Assembly (NCBI GenBank): GCA_030673355.1
Contig: DAOVJF010000065.1
Coordinates: 1-9,720 of the forward strand
Direction: 5' to 3'
Origin: Planctomycetota bacterium
Lineage (GTDB): Bacteria; JAJVIF01; JAPKYR01
Length of the DNA: 9,720 bases
Shown: positions 1 to 5,957 of the stretch, piece by piece
Layout: each line of letters starts with the position of its first letter
How positions within the stretch are numbered: the first letter of the stretch is position 1
Program-made: the position numbers and the translations under genes
Notes under the pieces: model-generated
The model's database searches: none
Told to the model about the DNA's origin: nothing
The model's input: the letters and a program-made list of their open reading frames with translations, nothing else

Positions 1-93
1 CGATGTCGTCAACGTGGTCTTGCCGTGATCGATATGTCCGATCGTCCCGATGTTTACATGCGGCTTCGTTCTCTCAAATTTTTTCTTAGCCAT
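1..93 (-). CDS. tuf: Elongation factor Tu, N-terminal part (runs off left edge)
   Basis: EF-Tu is the GTPase that delivers aminoacyl-tRNA to the ribosome in the cytoplasm. Only the first 31 codons are in the window. The translation reads MAKKKFERTKPHVNIGTIGH followed by IDHGKTTLTTS. This is the invariant EF-Tu start, including the P-loop GHIDHGKT (residues 19-26) that binds GTP phosphates. The start ATG (91-93) is preceded by GGAGGA (102-107 on the plus strand) at an 8-nt spacing, so the start is secure. The gene is last in the visible part of a tRNA-tuf transcription unit, about 136 nt downstream of tRNA-Thr(GGT). I see no convincing separate promoter in that gap, so it is probably co-transcribed with the tRNAs. 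In many bacteria tRNA-Trp, secE and nusG follow tuf, but that part lies outside this window. Confidence 0.97.
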   Translation of the reverse strand, partial: MAKKKFERTKPHVNIGTIGHIDHGKTTLTTS

Positions 94-101
94 TTCTATC
101 T

Positions 102-107
102 TCCTCC
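102..107 (-). promoter_or_regulatory. Shine-Dalgarno site of tuf
   Basis: Read on the minus strand this is GGAGGA, 8 nt before the tuf ATG. It is a near-perfect anti-SD match, as expected for one of the most heavily translated genes. Confidence 0.85.
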
Positions 108-229
108 GGGCCTCATGACCCGCGACGATGATGGATTAATGTAAATTTCGCTATGTTTGCCGATATACCGGCGTTTAAAACTACCCTGAACTTCCGAAAA
201 AGTCCGGGGTTTTATGTTTATCAACAGTA

Positions 230-303
230 AGCCCATGAGCGGACTCGAACCGCTGACCTCCTCCTTACCAAGGAGGTGCTCTAACCTCCTGAGCTACATG
301 GGC
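230..303 (-). tRNA. tRNA-Thr (anticodon GGT)
   Basis: The minus strand folds as a full cloverleaf. The acceptor GCCCATG pairs with CATGGGC, the D stem GCTC pairs with GAGC, and the anticodon stem CCTCC pairs with GGAGG around the loop TTGGTAA (anticodon GGT). The T arm is AGCGG-TTCGAGT-CCGCT. It reads ACC/ACU threonine codons. The discriminator base is T and the next bases are TAC, so the CCA end is not encoded and must be added by the tRNA nucleotidyltransferase. It is the last tRNA before tuf, the same place as thrT in E. coli. Confidence 0.97.
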
Positions 304-326
304 ATGTCAGCGTACAATCTGAAACC

Positions 327-402
<76 letters not shown>

Positions 403-407
403 ACGGC

Positions 408-493
408 TGGTGGGGAGAGGTGGATTCGAACCACCGTAGGCGTCCGCCGTCAGATTTACAGTCTGATCCCTTTAACCACTCGGGCATCTCCCC
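408..493 (-). tRNA. tRNA-Tyr (anticodon GTA)
   Basis: This is an 86-nt class II tRNA on the minus strand. The acceptor GGGGAGA pairs with TCTCCCC. The anticodon stem TCAGA/TCTGA carries loop CTGTAAA (anticodon GTA). A long variable arm of about 14 nt precedes the T arm GGTGG-TTCGAAT-CCACC. The discriminator is A and a 3' CCA is encoded. The long variable arm is the expected bacterial tRNA-Tyr feature. Its position between tRNA-Thr(TGT) and tRNA-Gly(TCC) matches tyrU of the E. coli tufB operon. Confidence 0.97.
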
Positions 494-502
494 ACGCGGG
501 AA

Positions 503-575
503 AGCCGACGACCCGATTCGAACGGGTGACCGGCTGATTACAAATCAGCTGCTCTACCAACTGAGCTACGCCGGC
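503..575 (-). tRNA. tRNA-Thr (anticodon TGT)
   Basis: On the minus strand the acceptor GCCGGCG pairs with CGTCGGC (one G-T pair). The D stem is GCTC/GAGC. The anticodon stem GCTGA/TCAGC carries loop TTTGTAA (anticodon TGT). The T arm is ACCCG-TTCGAAT-CGGGT. It reads ACA/ACG threonine codons. The discriminator is T and the following bases are TTC, so CCA is not encoded, as in the other tRNA-Thr of this cluster. It is the first gene of the tRNA-tuf unit, like thrU in E. coli. Confidence 0.97.
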
Positions 576-668
576 AAGCGAATCCGACAGCCTTGTCTGT
601 TCTCAGCTCATGCGCTCTAAAATTTGCAATGTTCAATTCCCCCCCATTAAAACTGAAAGCATACAAAA

Positions 669-688
669 ATATTGGGACATACCAATAT
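669..688 (-). repeat. Inverted repeat in tRNA-tuf leader
   Basis: The minus strand reads ATATTGG, a 6-nt loop, then CCAATAT, followed by TTTT. This 7-bp stem plus T-run looks like a weak, AT-rich intrinsic terminator. It lies in the leader about 23 nt after the predicted transcription start. Right upstream, TCGCT-TTG-AGCGA (plus 696-708) forms a second 5-bp hairpin close to the predicted 5' end. Attenuation or 5'-end protection are possible roles, but neither is shown by the sequence. Confidence 0.5.
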
Positions 689-717
689 CCCGATATCGCT
701 CAAAGCGACAATCGATG

Positions 718-746
718 AGTCTAACATATTGGACTTATTCTGTCAA
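718..746 (-). promoter_or_regulatory. Sigma70-type promoter of the tRNA-tuf operon
   Basis: On the minus strand there is a perfect -35 TTGACA (741-746), a 17-bp spacer, and a -10 TAGACT (718-723) preceded by TGT, which is an extended -10. The predicted start is near 711, giving a leader of about 135 nt before tRNA-Thr(TGT). A consensus -35 with ideal spacing is what a strong stable-RNA promoter should look like. Confidence 0.82.
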
Positions 747-779
747 CAGCCTTTTACAATCCTGCCCGGCTCGATTTCT

Positions 780-806
780 GAATTTCATTGAACCAGGAAT
801 TTCATT
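780..806. repeat. Two direct repeats GAATTTCATT upstream of tRNA promoter
   Basis: The 10-bp word GAATTTCATT occurs at 780-789 and 797-806 on the plus strand, 17 bp apart start to start. This is about 34-60 bp upstream of the -35 box of the tRNA-tuf promoter. The location fits an upstream activator or UP-type site, but in AT-rich DNA chance is also possible. Confidence 0.4.
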
Positions 807-888
807 ACCCGCCAGCGAAACCCCATGAGGCCCAAACCTGAGTCGGCGAACCTGAAGCAATTTTTTTTGTATTTTAGAACGGTCTCTT

Positions 889-1296
889 TTATAGGATAAG
901 GTGCTTTCTTTGACTGCTATCTTGCTTCCATTCTCGTTCTATTGCATTAAGATTATCACGCACTATAGTTAGAGCTTCTTGTATATTTTTCTGTTTTTTT
1001 ACAATGACAGCAACAAAATGGACCTTAACTCTCTTTATATTGGGCCCAAAAATTCTGGACACAAGGACCTGGACACCTTTCTTTTTCAGGAGAGAAGTAA
1101 CGCTTTTAGCTTTCTCCGGGGCCGCATGGCTTTCTACTTCTATGGATGTGTTATCAATTCGCTCTAAATATTTTATATCGTCATTACTGATGGCATAAAG
1201 AAGGTAAATTCCTGCATCCCCAAAATGGGTTTCGCTAAAATAATTTCCGTCATCTGAAGCAAATGCACATATAAATTGTGTATCAAAATTCCCCAT
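889..1296 (-). CDS. NifX/NifB-family (MTH1175-like) small protein
   Basis: A protein of 135 residues resembling the dinitrogenase iron-molybdenum cofactor biosynthesis fold (NifX, NafY, the NifB C-terminus, MTH1175). In that family the domain binds Fe-S or FeMo cofactor precursors, but stand-alone members occur in many organisms without nitrogenase and their role is unknown. Visible signs are the opening strand with ASDDGNYFSETHFGDAGIY (residues 13-31), which matches the family pattern of a small strand, a loop and HFG, then the helix 60-72 before GVQVLVSRIFGP (74-85), and a last strand HFVAVIV (93-99). Only one Cys (C10) is present. The last 20 or so residues are a charged tail beyond the usual domain. 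The start ATG (1294-1296) has AAGGAG (1307-1312) 10 nt upstream. It is transcribed towards the tRNAs but separated by their promoter. No other nitrogenase-type gene is nearby, so I would not give it a nif function. Confidence 0.75.
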   Translation of the reverse strand: MGNFDTQFICAFASDDGNYFSETHFGDAGIYLLYAISNDDIKYLERIDNTSIEVESHAAPEKAKSVTSLLKKKGVQVLVSRIFGPNIKRVKVHFVAVIVKKQKNIQEALTIVRDNLNAIEREWKQDSSQRKHLIL

Positions 1297-1322
1297 TAAT
1301 TTTCTTCTCCTTTATACGAGGT

Positions 1323-1351
1323 AGTCTAATGATACTATTTTGCCTTTTCGA
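1323..1351 (-). promoter_or_regulatory. Putative promoter of the nifX-like gene
   Basis: On the minus strand TCGAAA (1346-1351, four of six consensus bases) is followed by 17 bp and then TAGACT (1323-1328). This -10 is identical to that of the tRNA-tuf promoter. The predicted start near 1316 leaves a leader of about 20 nt containing the Shine-Dalgarno site. The -35 is weak, which would suit an activated or repressed gene. Confidence 0.45.
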
Positions 1352-1365
1352 TTAGCTTGATCGAA
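1347..1365. promoter_or_regulatory. Dyad overlapping the nifX-like -35 box (possible operator)
   Basis: TTCGAT (1347-1352) and ATCGAA (1360-1365) are perfect inverted arms separated by 7 bp, with a further internal match (A1354/T1358). The 19-bp dyad covers most of the putative -35 element, where a dimeric repressor would compete with RNA polymerase. No regulator gene is adjacent, so this is an inference from symmetry and position only. Confidence 0.35.
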
Positions 1366-1533
1366 CTCCAAGGCTGGCTCGGAATTCTTCAGGATGGAAA
1401 CAGACACCAAATATAATAAAACACTGTCTATCATCCCTGATTATACACAATAAATAATTTTCATGACCCTTCTAATATCAAAACACAGATCAACCGGGGT
1501 TATTTTCATTATATTCTCTAATTTCTTATATTC

Positions 1534-1563
1534 TTGACTCTTTTCGTTCTTTTCGGGTAGATT
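1534..1563 (+). promoter_or_regulatory. Putative promoter of the GT-C cassette
   Basis: TTGACT (1534-1539) is separated by 18 bp from TAGATT (1558-1563), with a predicted start near 1570 and only about 19 nt of leader before the ATG at 1589. The -10 resembles the TAGACT boxes of the tRNA-tuf and nifX-like promoters. It is the only good candidate upstream of the first GT-C gene. The rest of the 292-bp gap at 1297-1588 is AT-rich with no gene seen. Confidence 0.55.
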
Positions 1564-1588
1564 TAACATTATTAGTTACTGAGATGAA

Positions 1589-3541
1589 ATGAACACCGTC
1601 CTTCCAAATCCCCCGCCACTCGTCCAACCATGGCAGCAGTTGCTGTGGGCGTGCTTGACTCTTGCGATTTTTCTCGGGTGGCTCAGGTTCTTCGCGGTAA
1701 AATTCAGGCACGATTTAAATCTCCCCGAAAGCATCCTCGCGGCATTTGTGGCGACCGTCTCCCAGATTCTCGCGACAATTTATATCCTTGGTTTTGTCGG
1801 GATGATTCGATGGTGGCCACTGTTCATCCTGAATTTCATCATCTGGATAATCATCACCGTGATATCTTATCGGGGCGGACCTGTCTACAATATTTTCAGG
1901 TCGGCCTGGAACATACTCTACTCGTCCGTTCCATTAATGATTATAGCGTTTTTAGCACTACTCTCAGTTCTCTGGCATATTTATTTCGGGCAACTGATGC
2001 CGCCGATGTCATCGGACGCATGGGCGTATCACATTCCATGGGCCGCGTTTGTAAACCAGGAAGGGAACCTCGGGCCGTTCAATCTTCCATCGTCGGTTAT
2101 CAACTACTACCCAATGAACACCGAAATGCTGTTCTCATGGTCACTCGTTGGCTCCGGGACAGAGCGGTGGGCAAAGATCACCCAGATTCCATTCGCGATT
2201 GCCGGTGTTTTAGCCTGCTATATGCTCGCGCGCAATATCGGCGCGAAAAGGTATGAAGCGGCGATCGCGGGACTGATGATTTTGAGTGTCCCGACGGTTC
2301 TCCATATGATGAGCCGCGCGCTTGTGGATGTCGCTGTCATGGGAATGGGATATATCGCGTTCGCCTTCCTTACCAGAAAGAAAATCTCCCCTGTGGCGAT
2401 TGTGATAGCCGGACTCGCGGCGGGATTTGTGGTTGGAGGAAAAGGTTCGGGCATTTATGTCTTTGTCCCGATGGTGCTTCTTCTTCTCTACAGGCTGTTT
2501 ATTTATAAAAATACCGGTGAAGAAAAATTGGGTAACCGTGGTAGGTCTAAAAAGATTATTGCGTCGATCCTGATTTTCTTTGGACTCGCCTTTATATTCG
2601 GTAGCTATTTTTATATCCGGAACTGGGTTCTTACAGGTAATCCTACAGGTGATTTCACAGTCGAAATTGCCGGTGTTACGATTTTTCAGGGGGAGCACAC
2701 TGTTATGGAGAGTATTTTCTTCAGGGACAATGTCGGGCCGGAAATTTACGACCGCCTTCAGGAAATCGGGACTGAATGGCCGATTGTACTTGACGGGTTT
2801 TACGATCCGGCACCGTTCATTCACACCGATAAAATCGGCGGATGGGGAGCCGCCTGGACAATTTTACTGCTTCCAGCGATACCGATAGCCCTGCTATTGT
2901 CAATTATCAAACGGAGATGGAATGTCCTGATTATTCTTACGATGCTGCTACTGCCGTATTTTCTGTTCCATTACAACCACATTTCAATCCGGTTCCACCT
3001 CCATGTCCTTGCCGCGGGAACAACAGCGTTCGCCCTCATTCTTACAGAACTGCACGGAACACGATTCCAGCGTCCGATTCTAGTGATTGCGGCTTTATCG
3101 ATGCTGTTCGGACTGTATATCGCCAGCGCGCCGAAACCAAGCCAGACTGTCGCGGAGGACCTGGCGGTCGCCCGGTCAGCACCATACCAGGAGAGCTACC
3201 GGTACACGTTTTTCAGGAACCTTGTCAATCCGGAATTTCAGTTTGCGATGGAATCTGTCCAGGAACCCGGATCGACTATCGCCCTGAGCGACATTGTCAG
3301 CTACGGGATGAATCTCGGCGCATGGAATCCAACCTTTACCAACCGGATTGTGTGGGTAGAGTGGGATGGGGATGGCCAGGAGTGGGAAGCGGAACTTCAT
3401 AAAAAGGGCGCGGGTGCCGTTTATGTCGGACCTGAGAGCGAGCAGGGACTTTGGGCGTACGAACATCCTGAAATTTTCGAACTGGTTTATTATGACGAAG
3501 GCGACGGGGGAATTTTCAGAATTAAAAATCGGAGTGAATAA
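1589..3541 (+). CDS. Polytopic membrane protein, putative GT-C (GT39-like) glycosyltransferase, copy A
   Basis: A 650-residue integral membrane protein. About 14 hydrophobic segments can be seen; four come before the first large loop (roughly residues 17-37, 48-70, 74-93, 112-134). That loop carries MSSDAWAYHIPWA (140-152), which fits the acidic-residue plus YHLP motif of bacterial GT-C/GT39-like proteins, with D143 as candidate catalytic base. Other family-like signs are YYPMNTEMLFSW (173-184), VD (246-247), GGKGSG (283-288) and RNWVLTGNPTG (344-354). In known GT-C enzymes (ArnT, PMT) a sugar is moved from a polyprenyl-phosphate donor on the outer face of the membrane; donor and acceptor here are unknown. 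Residues from about 514 form a soluble C-terminal region, probably outside. The start ATG has no good Shine-Dalgarno site, only a weak GAG 5 nt before it. It is first in a tight three-gene unit with a small membrane protein and paralog B. The glycosyltransferase call comes from motifs, not from overall identity to a characterised enzyme. Confidence 0.7.
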   Translation: MNTVLPNPPPLVQPWQQLLWACLTLAIFLGWLRFFAVKFRHDLNLPESILAAFVATVSQILATIYILGFVGMIRWWPLFILNFIIWIIITVISYRGGPVYNIFRSAWNILYSSVPLMIIAFLALLSVLWHIYFGQLMPPMSSDAWAYHIPWAAFVNQEGNLGPFNLPSSVINYYPMNTEMLFSWSLVGSGTERWAKITQIPFAIAGVLACYMLARNIGAKRYEAAIAGLMILSVPTVLHMMSRALVDVAVMGMGYIAFAFLTRKKISPVAIVIAGLAAGFVVGGKGSGIYVFVPMVLLLLYRLFIYKNTGEEKLGNRGRSKKIIASILIFFGLAFIFGSYFYIRNWVLTGNPTGDFTVEIAGVTIFQGEHTVMESIFFRDNVGPEIYDRLQEIGTEWPIVLDGFYDPAPFIHTDKIGGWGAAWTILLLPAIPIALLLSIIKRRWNVLIILTMLLLPYFLFHYNHISIRFHLHVLAAGTTAFALILTELHGTRFQRPILVIAALSMLFGLYIASAPKPSQTVAEDLAVARSAPYQESYRYTFFRNLVNPEFQFAMESVQEPGSTIALSDIVSYGMNLGAWNPTFTNRIVWVEWDGDGQEWEAELHKKGAGAVYVGPESEQGLWAYEHPEIFELVYYDEGDGGIFRIKNRSE

Positions 3542-3544
3542 ATA

Positions 3545-3790
3545 ATGGCAGATAAAAATAAAACTGAAATGTCAGTGGACACCGGATCGACAGGCGACGG
3601 TACCAGGGTTGTAAAAACTCCGATTTCGATGGCGCTGATTATTATTTACATGGTGCTCGTGCTGCTTTCAGGTTACTGGTACTGGTCGCGTCCGGTGCGC
3701 GCGGACCAGTTCAATAATGCCTACCGATGGTGGACCGGGGTCGCGGATGTGTACGAATTTCCCGTTCCCGAAGATGAAAGGTGGCAGTAA
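3545..3790 (+). CDS. Small single-pass membrane protein, 81 residues, unknown
   Basis: Not recognised. The first 25 residues are polar and rich in Thr, Asp and Gly. One hydrophobic segment follows (about 27-47, with SMALIIIYMVLVLLSGYWYW), and then a 34-residue tail rich in aromatic residues (NNAYRWWTGVADVYEF, 57-72). There is no lipobox or cleavage site, so it is likely a membrane-anchored protein. It begins 3 nt after the stop of GT-C copy A, with GGAG (3531-3534) 10 nt upstream of the ATG, and ends 16 nt before GT-C copy B. Base composition is like its neighbours and the start has a real Shine-Dalgarno site, so I take it as a gene. Position suggests a partner or accessory subunit of the two GT-C proteins. 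Orientation in the membrane is unclear, since positive residues lie on both sides. Confidence 0.75.
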   Translation: MADKNKTEMSVDTGSTGDGTRVVKTPISMALIIIYMVLVLLSGYWYWSRPVRADQFNNAYRWWTGVADVYEFPVPEDERWQ

Positions 3791-3806
3791 ATCCTGATAT
3801 TCTCTA

Positions 3807-5765
3807 ATGGAATCCGCCGCGGGAAATATCCCTCAATCAGTTAATCAGGTCCAGCAAACAGCCTGGCTGGTTCTCACGATCGCCATTTTCTTTACCTGGT
3901 GGATGTGCTTCCATGCCCGGTTCCGGCAAACACTCAACCTTCCGGAGCGAATCCTCGCAGCTTTCACATTAACGGTAACTCAAATAGTTACAACAACGCT
4001 TATCGTCGGGATGGCGCATCGCCTGTCATGGTGGCCGTTGTTCTTAATCAACGCGATAATCACATCAATCATTCTCGTTCTTTCATTGAGGACAAAAAAT
4101 TCGTCACCGTTACCGGGAGATATTCCTCTCCTGTTTAAATCTCTCTGGAATATCATCCGGGCATCCAACGCGTTCGCCGTCCTGTTTCTTCTTGTCCTGT
4201 TCGTCTTAGGCTGGTACACATATCTTGGCCAGCTTCTGCCGCCAATGACCTGGGACTCATGGGCCTATCACCTTCCATGGGCCGCGTTCGCGAACCAGGA
4301 AGGGCATATCGGGCCGTTTGATGTTCCAAAGATCGCCATCAATCATTTTCCCATGAATACCGATATCCTTTTCCTCTGGTCGGTGCTTGGATGCGGCACG
4401 GAAAGATGGGCCAATATCGCCGGGGTTCCATTCGCGATCGCCGGGATGCTGGCGTCGTATCTTCTCGCGCGACGATTCGATGCGAGCAGGGTCGATGCGG
4501 CTATAGTGGGCACATTCATAATTTTCGTTCCGACAGTCCACGATCAGATGTGGACCGCGATGGTTGATGTCGCCATTATGGGCATGGTACTTACAGCGTT
4601 CGCGTTTCTGTCAAGAAAAAACCTGGATCTGATATCGGTACTGATCGCGGGACTGGCGTCGGGGTTTATAGCCGGCTCGAAAGGGTCGGGTATATACCTC
4701 TTCATATCGCTCCTTCTGTACCTGGCTTTTCGACTTACAGTGCCGGGAGAAACGGGTTGGGAAAATGAGAGATCCAGAAGACTAAAACAAATCATTTCAT
4801 CCGTCGCGATTTTCTGCGGCCTGACTTTAATACTCGGTTCATACTTCTATCTCAGAAACTGGGTTACGACCGGAAATCCGACAGGTTCGTTCGATGTGGA
4901 AATTTTCGGGCTGACTTTGTTTTCCGGCGAGAAGGTCTGGCAGGACGTTATTTTCAATCCAGTCAATGCGGGGCCTGTGCTCTATGAAGCGGTCCATTCG
5001 GGATCGGAGTGGCCGATTGTCTTCGATGGATTTTTCGATCCGCAGACTTACATGGCCGGCGGGAATATCGGCGGATGGGGCTCGACATGGACAGTACTCC
5101 TGCTTCCCGCAATACCGATTGTCCTTGTTCACAGCGTGATAAAACGTAACTGGAAATTCCTCGCGTTTATTATCCTTGCGATTCTTCCCTACTTTCTTTT
5201 CCGGTATAACCACACTTTCGTTCGTTACCACCTTCAGATCCTCGCCATTGGAACAGTAGCATTCGGGTATTTATTAACAAACCTGGACGCGCCTCGGATT
5301 CGACGTTTGCTGCTTGGAATCGCGCTGGTTTTGACAGTTCTTACTGTTTTCCTTGCCGGGGCGAAAAAACAGGGGATTCTTATGCCGCGCGATATTGCCA
5401 GGGCGAGGGAAGTTCCATACAGCGAAAATTACCGTGGGGTATTATCGAGTGATTTCATCGAGCCTGTATTTTTCATTACACTTGCCCAGGTCCAGGAATC
5501 GGGAACCACTCTCGCACTGTCCGACAGCCTTCCGAAATTTATGAACCTGGCGGCATGGAACCCTGATTACACTAACAGGGTGGTCTGGGTCGAATGGGTC
5601 GGCAACGGCGAAGAGTGGGTAAGGGAGCTACATGAAAAAGGGGCTGATGCTGTATATATTCCACCCGGCTCTGAAGCCCTTCAATGGCTGATGACTAATC
5701 CGTCCGGTTTCGAACTTCTTTCACATGACCGGAATCACGGCGCGATTCTTGAAATCCCGGATTAA
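3807..5765 (+). CDS. Polytopic membrane protein, putative GT-C (GT39-like) glycosyltransferase, copy B
   Basis: A 652-residue paralog of the protein at 1589-3541, alignable end to end with roughly half of positions identical by eye. The first-loop motif is MTWDSWAYHLPWAAF (147-161), so D150 corresponds to D143 of copy A. HFPMNTDILFLW (180-191), VD (253-254), GSKGSG (290-295), RNWVTTGNPTG and GGWG are shared. The C-terminal soluble region shares ALSD, MNL-AWNP, TNR-VWVEW and EW-ELH-KGA-AVY with copy A. The membrane topology looks the same. No Shine-Dalgarno match lies within 15 nt of the ATG. An in-frame TGA at 3795-3797 limits the start to this ATG, so translation may be coupled to the small gene that ends 16 nt upstream. 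No clear terminator follows within 160 bp. The conserved motif residues suggest both copies are active, perhaps with different acceptors or as a heteromer. Confidence 0.7.
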   Translation: MESAAGNIPQSVNQVQQTAWLVLTIAIFFTWWMCFHARFRQTLNLPERILAAFTLTVTQIVTTTLIVGMAHRLSWWPLFLINAIITSIILVLSLRTKNSSPLPGDIPLLFKSLWNIIRASNAFAVLFLLVLFVLGWYTYLGQLLPPMTWDSWAYHLPWAAFANQEGHIGPFDVPKIAINHFPMNTDILFLWSVLGCGTERWANIAGVPFAIAGMLASYLLARRFDASRVDAAIVGTFIIFVPTVHDQMWTAMVDVAIMGMVLTAFAFLSRKNLDLISVLIAGLASGFIAGSKGSGIYLFISLLLYLAFRLTVPGETGWENERSRRLKQIISSVAIFCGLTLILGSYFYLRNWVTTGNPTGSFDVEIFGLTLFSGEKVWQDVIFNPVNAGPVLYEAVHSGSEWPIVFDGFFDPQTYMAGGNIGGWGSTWTVLLLPAIPIVLVHSVIKRNWKFLAFIILAILPYFLFRYNHTFVRYHLQILAIGTVAFGYLLTNLDAPRIRRLLLGIALVLTVLTVFLAGAKKQGILMPRDIARAREVPYSENYRGVLSSDFIEPVFFITLAQVQESGTTLALSDSLPKFMNLAAWNPDYTNRVVWVEWVGNGEEWVRELHEKGADAVYIPPGSEALQWLMTNPSGFELLSHDRNHGAILEIPD

Positions 5766-5913
5766 ATTACCGGGTATAATCGGACTGCCAGGGAACCAGG
5801 CGTAAATATTAACTGATTTGCGCGGATATCCTGAAAATTCCCTTATTTCTTATACATGATACAGGTTAACACTTAAATACGATCAAAAAAGCTTTCCCTG
5901 AAGCCCTTTTGAG

Positions 5914-5922
5914 TGTTACAAT
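5914..5922 (+). promoter_or_regulatory. Extended -10 promoter of hisC
   Basis: TGTTACAAT combines the TGn extension with a -10 TACAAT (5917-5922, five of six consensus bases). No good -35 is found at 16-18 bp upstream, as is usual for extended -10 promoters. The predicted start near 5929 falls on the upstream in-frame ATG (5928), which argues that translation starts at the later ATG (5958). The rest of the gap 5766-5927 shows no gene and no clear terminator for the GT-C unit. Confidence 0.55.
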
Positions 5923-5943
5923 AAAGTATGCGTACCACAGGTA

Positions 5944-5949
5944 GGGAGG
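5944..5949 (+). promoter_or_regulatory. Shine-Dalgarno site fixing the hisC start
   Basis: GGGAGG lies 8 nt upstream of the ATG at 5958 and inside the longer open frame that begins at 5928. It therefore decides for the shorter protein. Confidence 0.8.
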
Positions 5950-5957
5950 TTCTTAAG

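Larger units (their letters stand above)
576..888. other. Intergenic region with tRNA-tuf leader and promoter
   Basis: This stretch of 313 bp has no credible gene; the short open frames in it lack Shine-Dalgarno sites and family resemblance. It holds the leader of the tRNA-tuf transcript (about 576-711) with two small hairpins, and the promoter at 718-746. Further upstream are a pair of 10-bp direct repeats (780-789, 797-806) and a pair of 7-bp repeats AACCTGA (835-841, 849-855). I see no convincing terminator for the nifX-like gene that ends at 889: there is only a T-rich tract on the plus strand, which is an A tract in the transcript. Confidence 0.6.

Noticed and set aside
159..172. Small inverted repeat GCCG/CGGC between tRNA-Thr(GGT) and tuf
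   Set aside because: Only four base pairs with a 6-nt AT loop and no T-run. It is too weak to call a terminator or regulatory hairpin.
1630..2256. 208-codon open frame on the plus strand
   Set aside because: It is in a different frame inside GT-C copy A and has a Cys/His/Arg-rich composition without any family resemblance. The overlapping GT-C frame is supported by its paralog.
2210..2824. 204-codon open frame on the minus strand
   Set aside because: It is antisense to the conserved GT-C copy A and has an unnatural Arg/His/Asn-rich composition. The plus-strand protein is supported by its paralog.
5775..5780. TATAAT shortly after the GT-C copy B stop codon
   Set aside because: It is a perfect -10 hexamer, but there is no -35 at 16-18 bp upstream and no TG extension. 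The better candidate for hisC is the extended -10 at 5914-5922.
5928..5957. Ten-residue N-terminal extension of HisC
   Set aside because: The upstream ATG coincides with the predicted transcription start and has no ribosome site, while GGGAGG is correctly spaced for the ATG at 5958.
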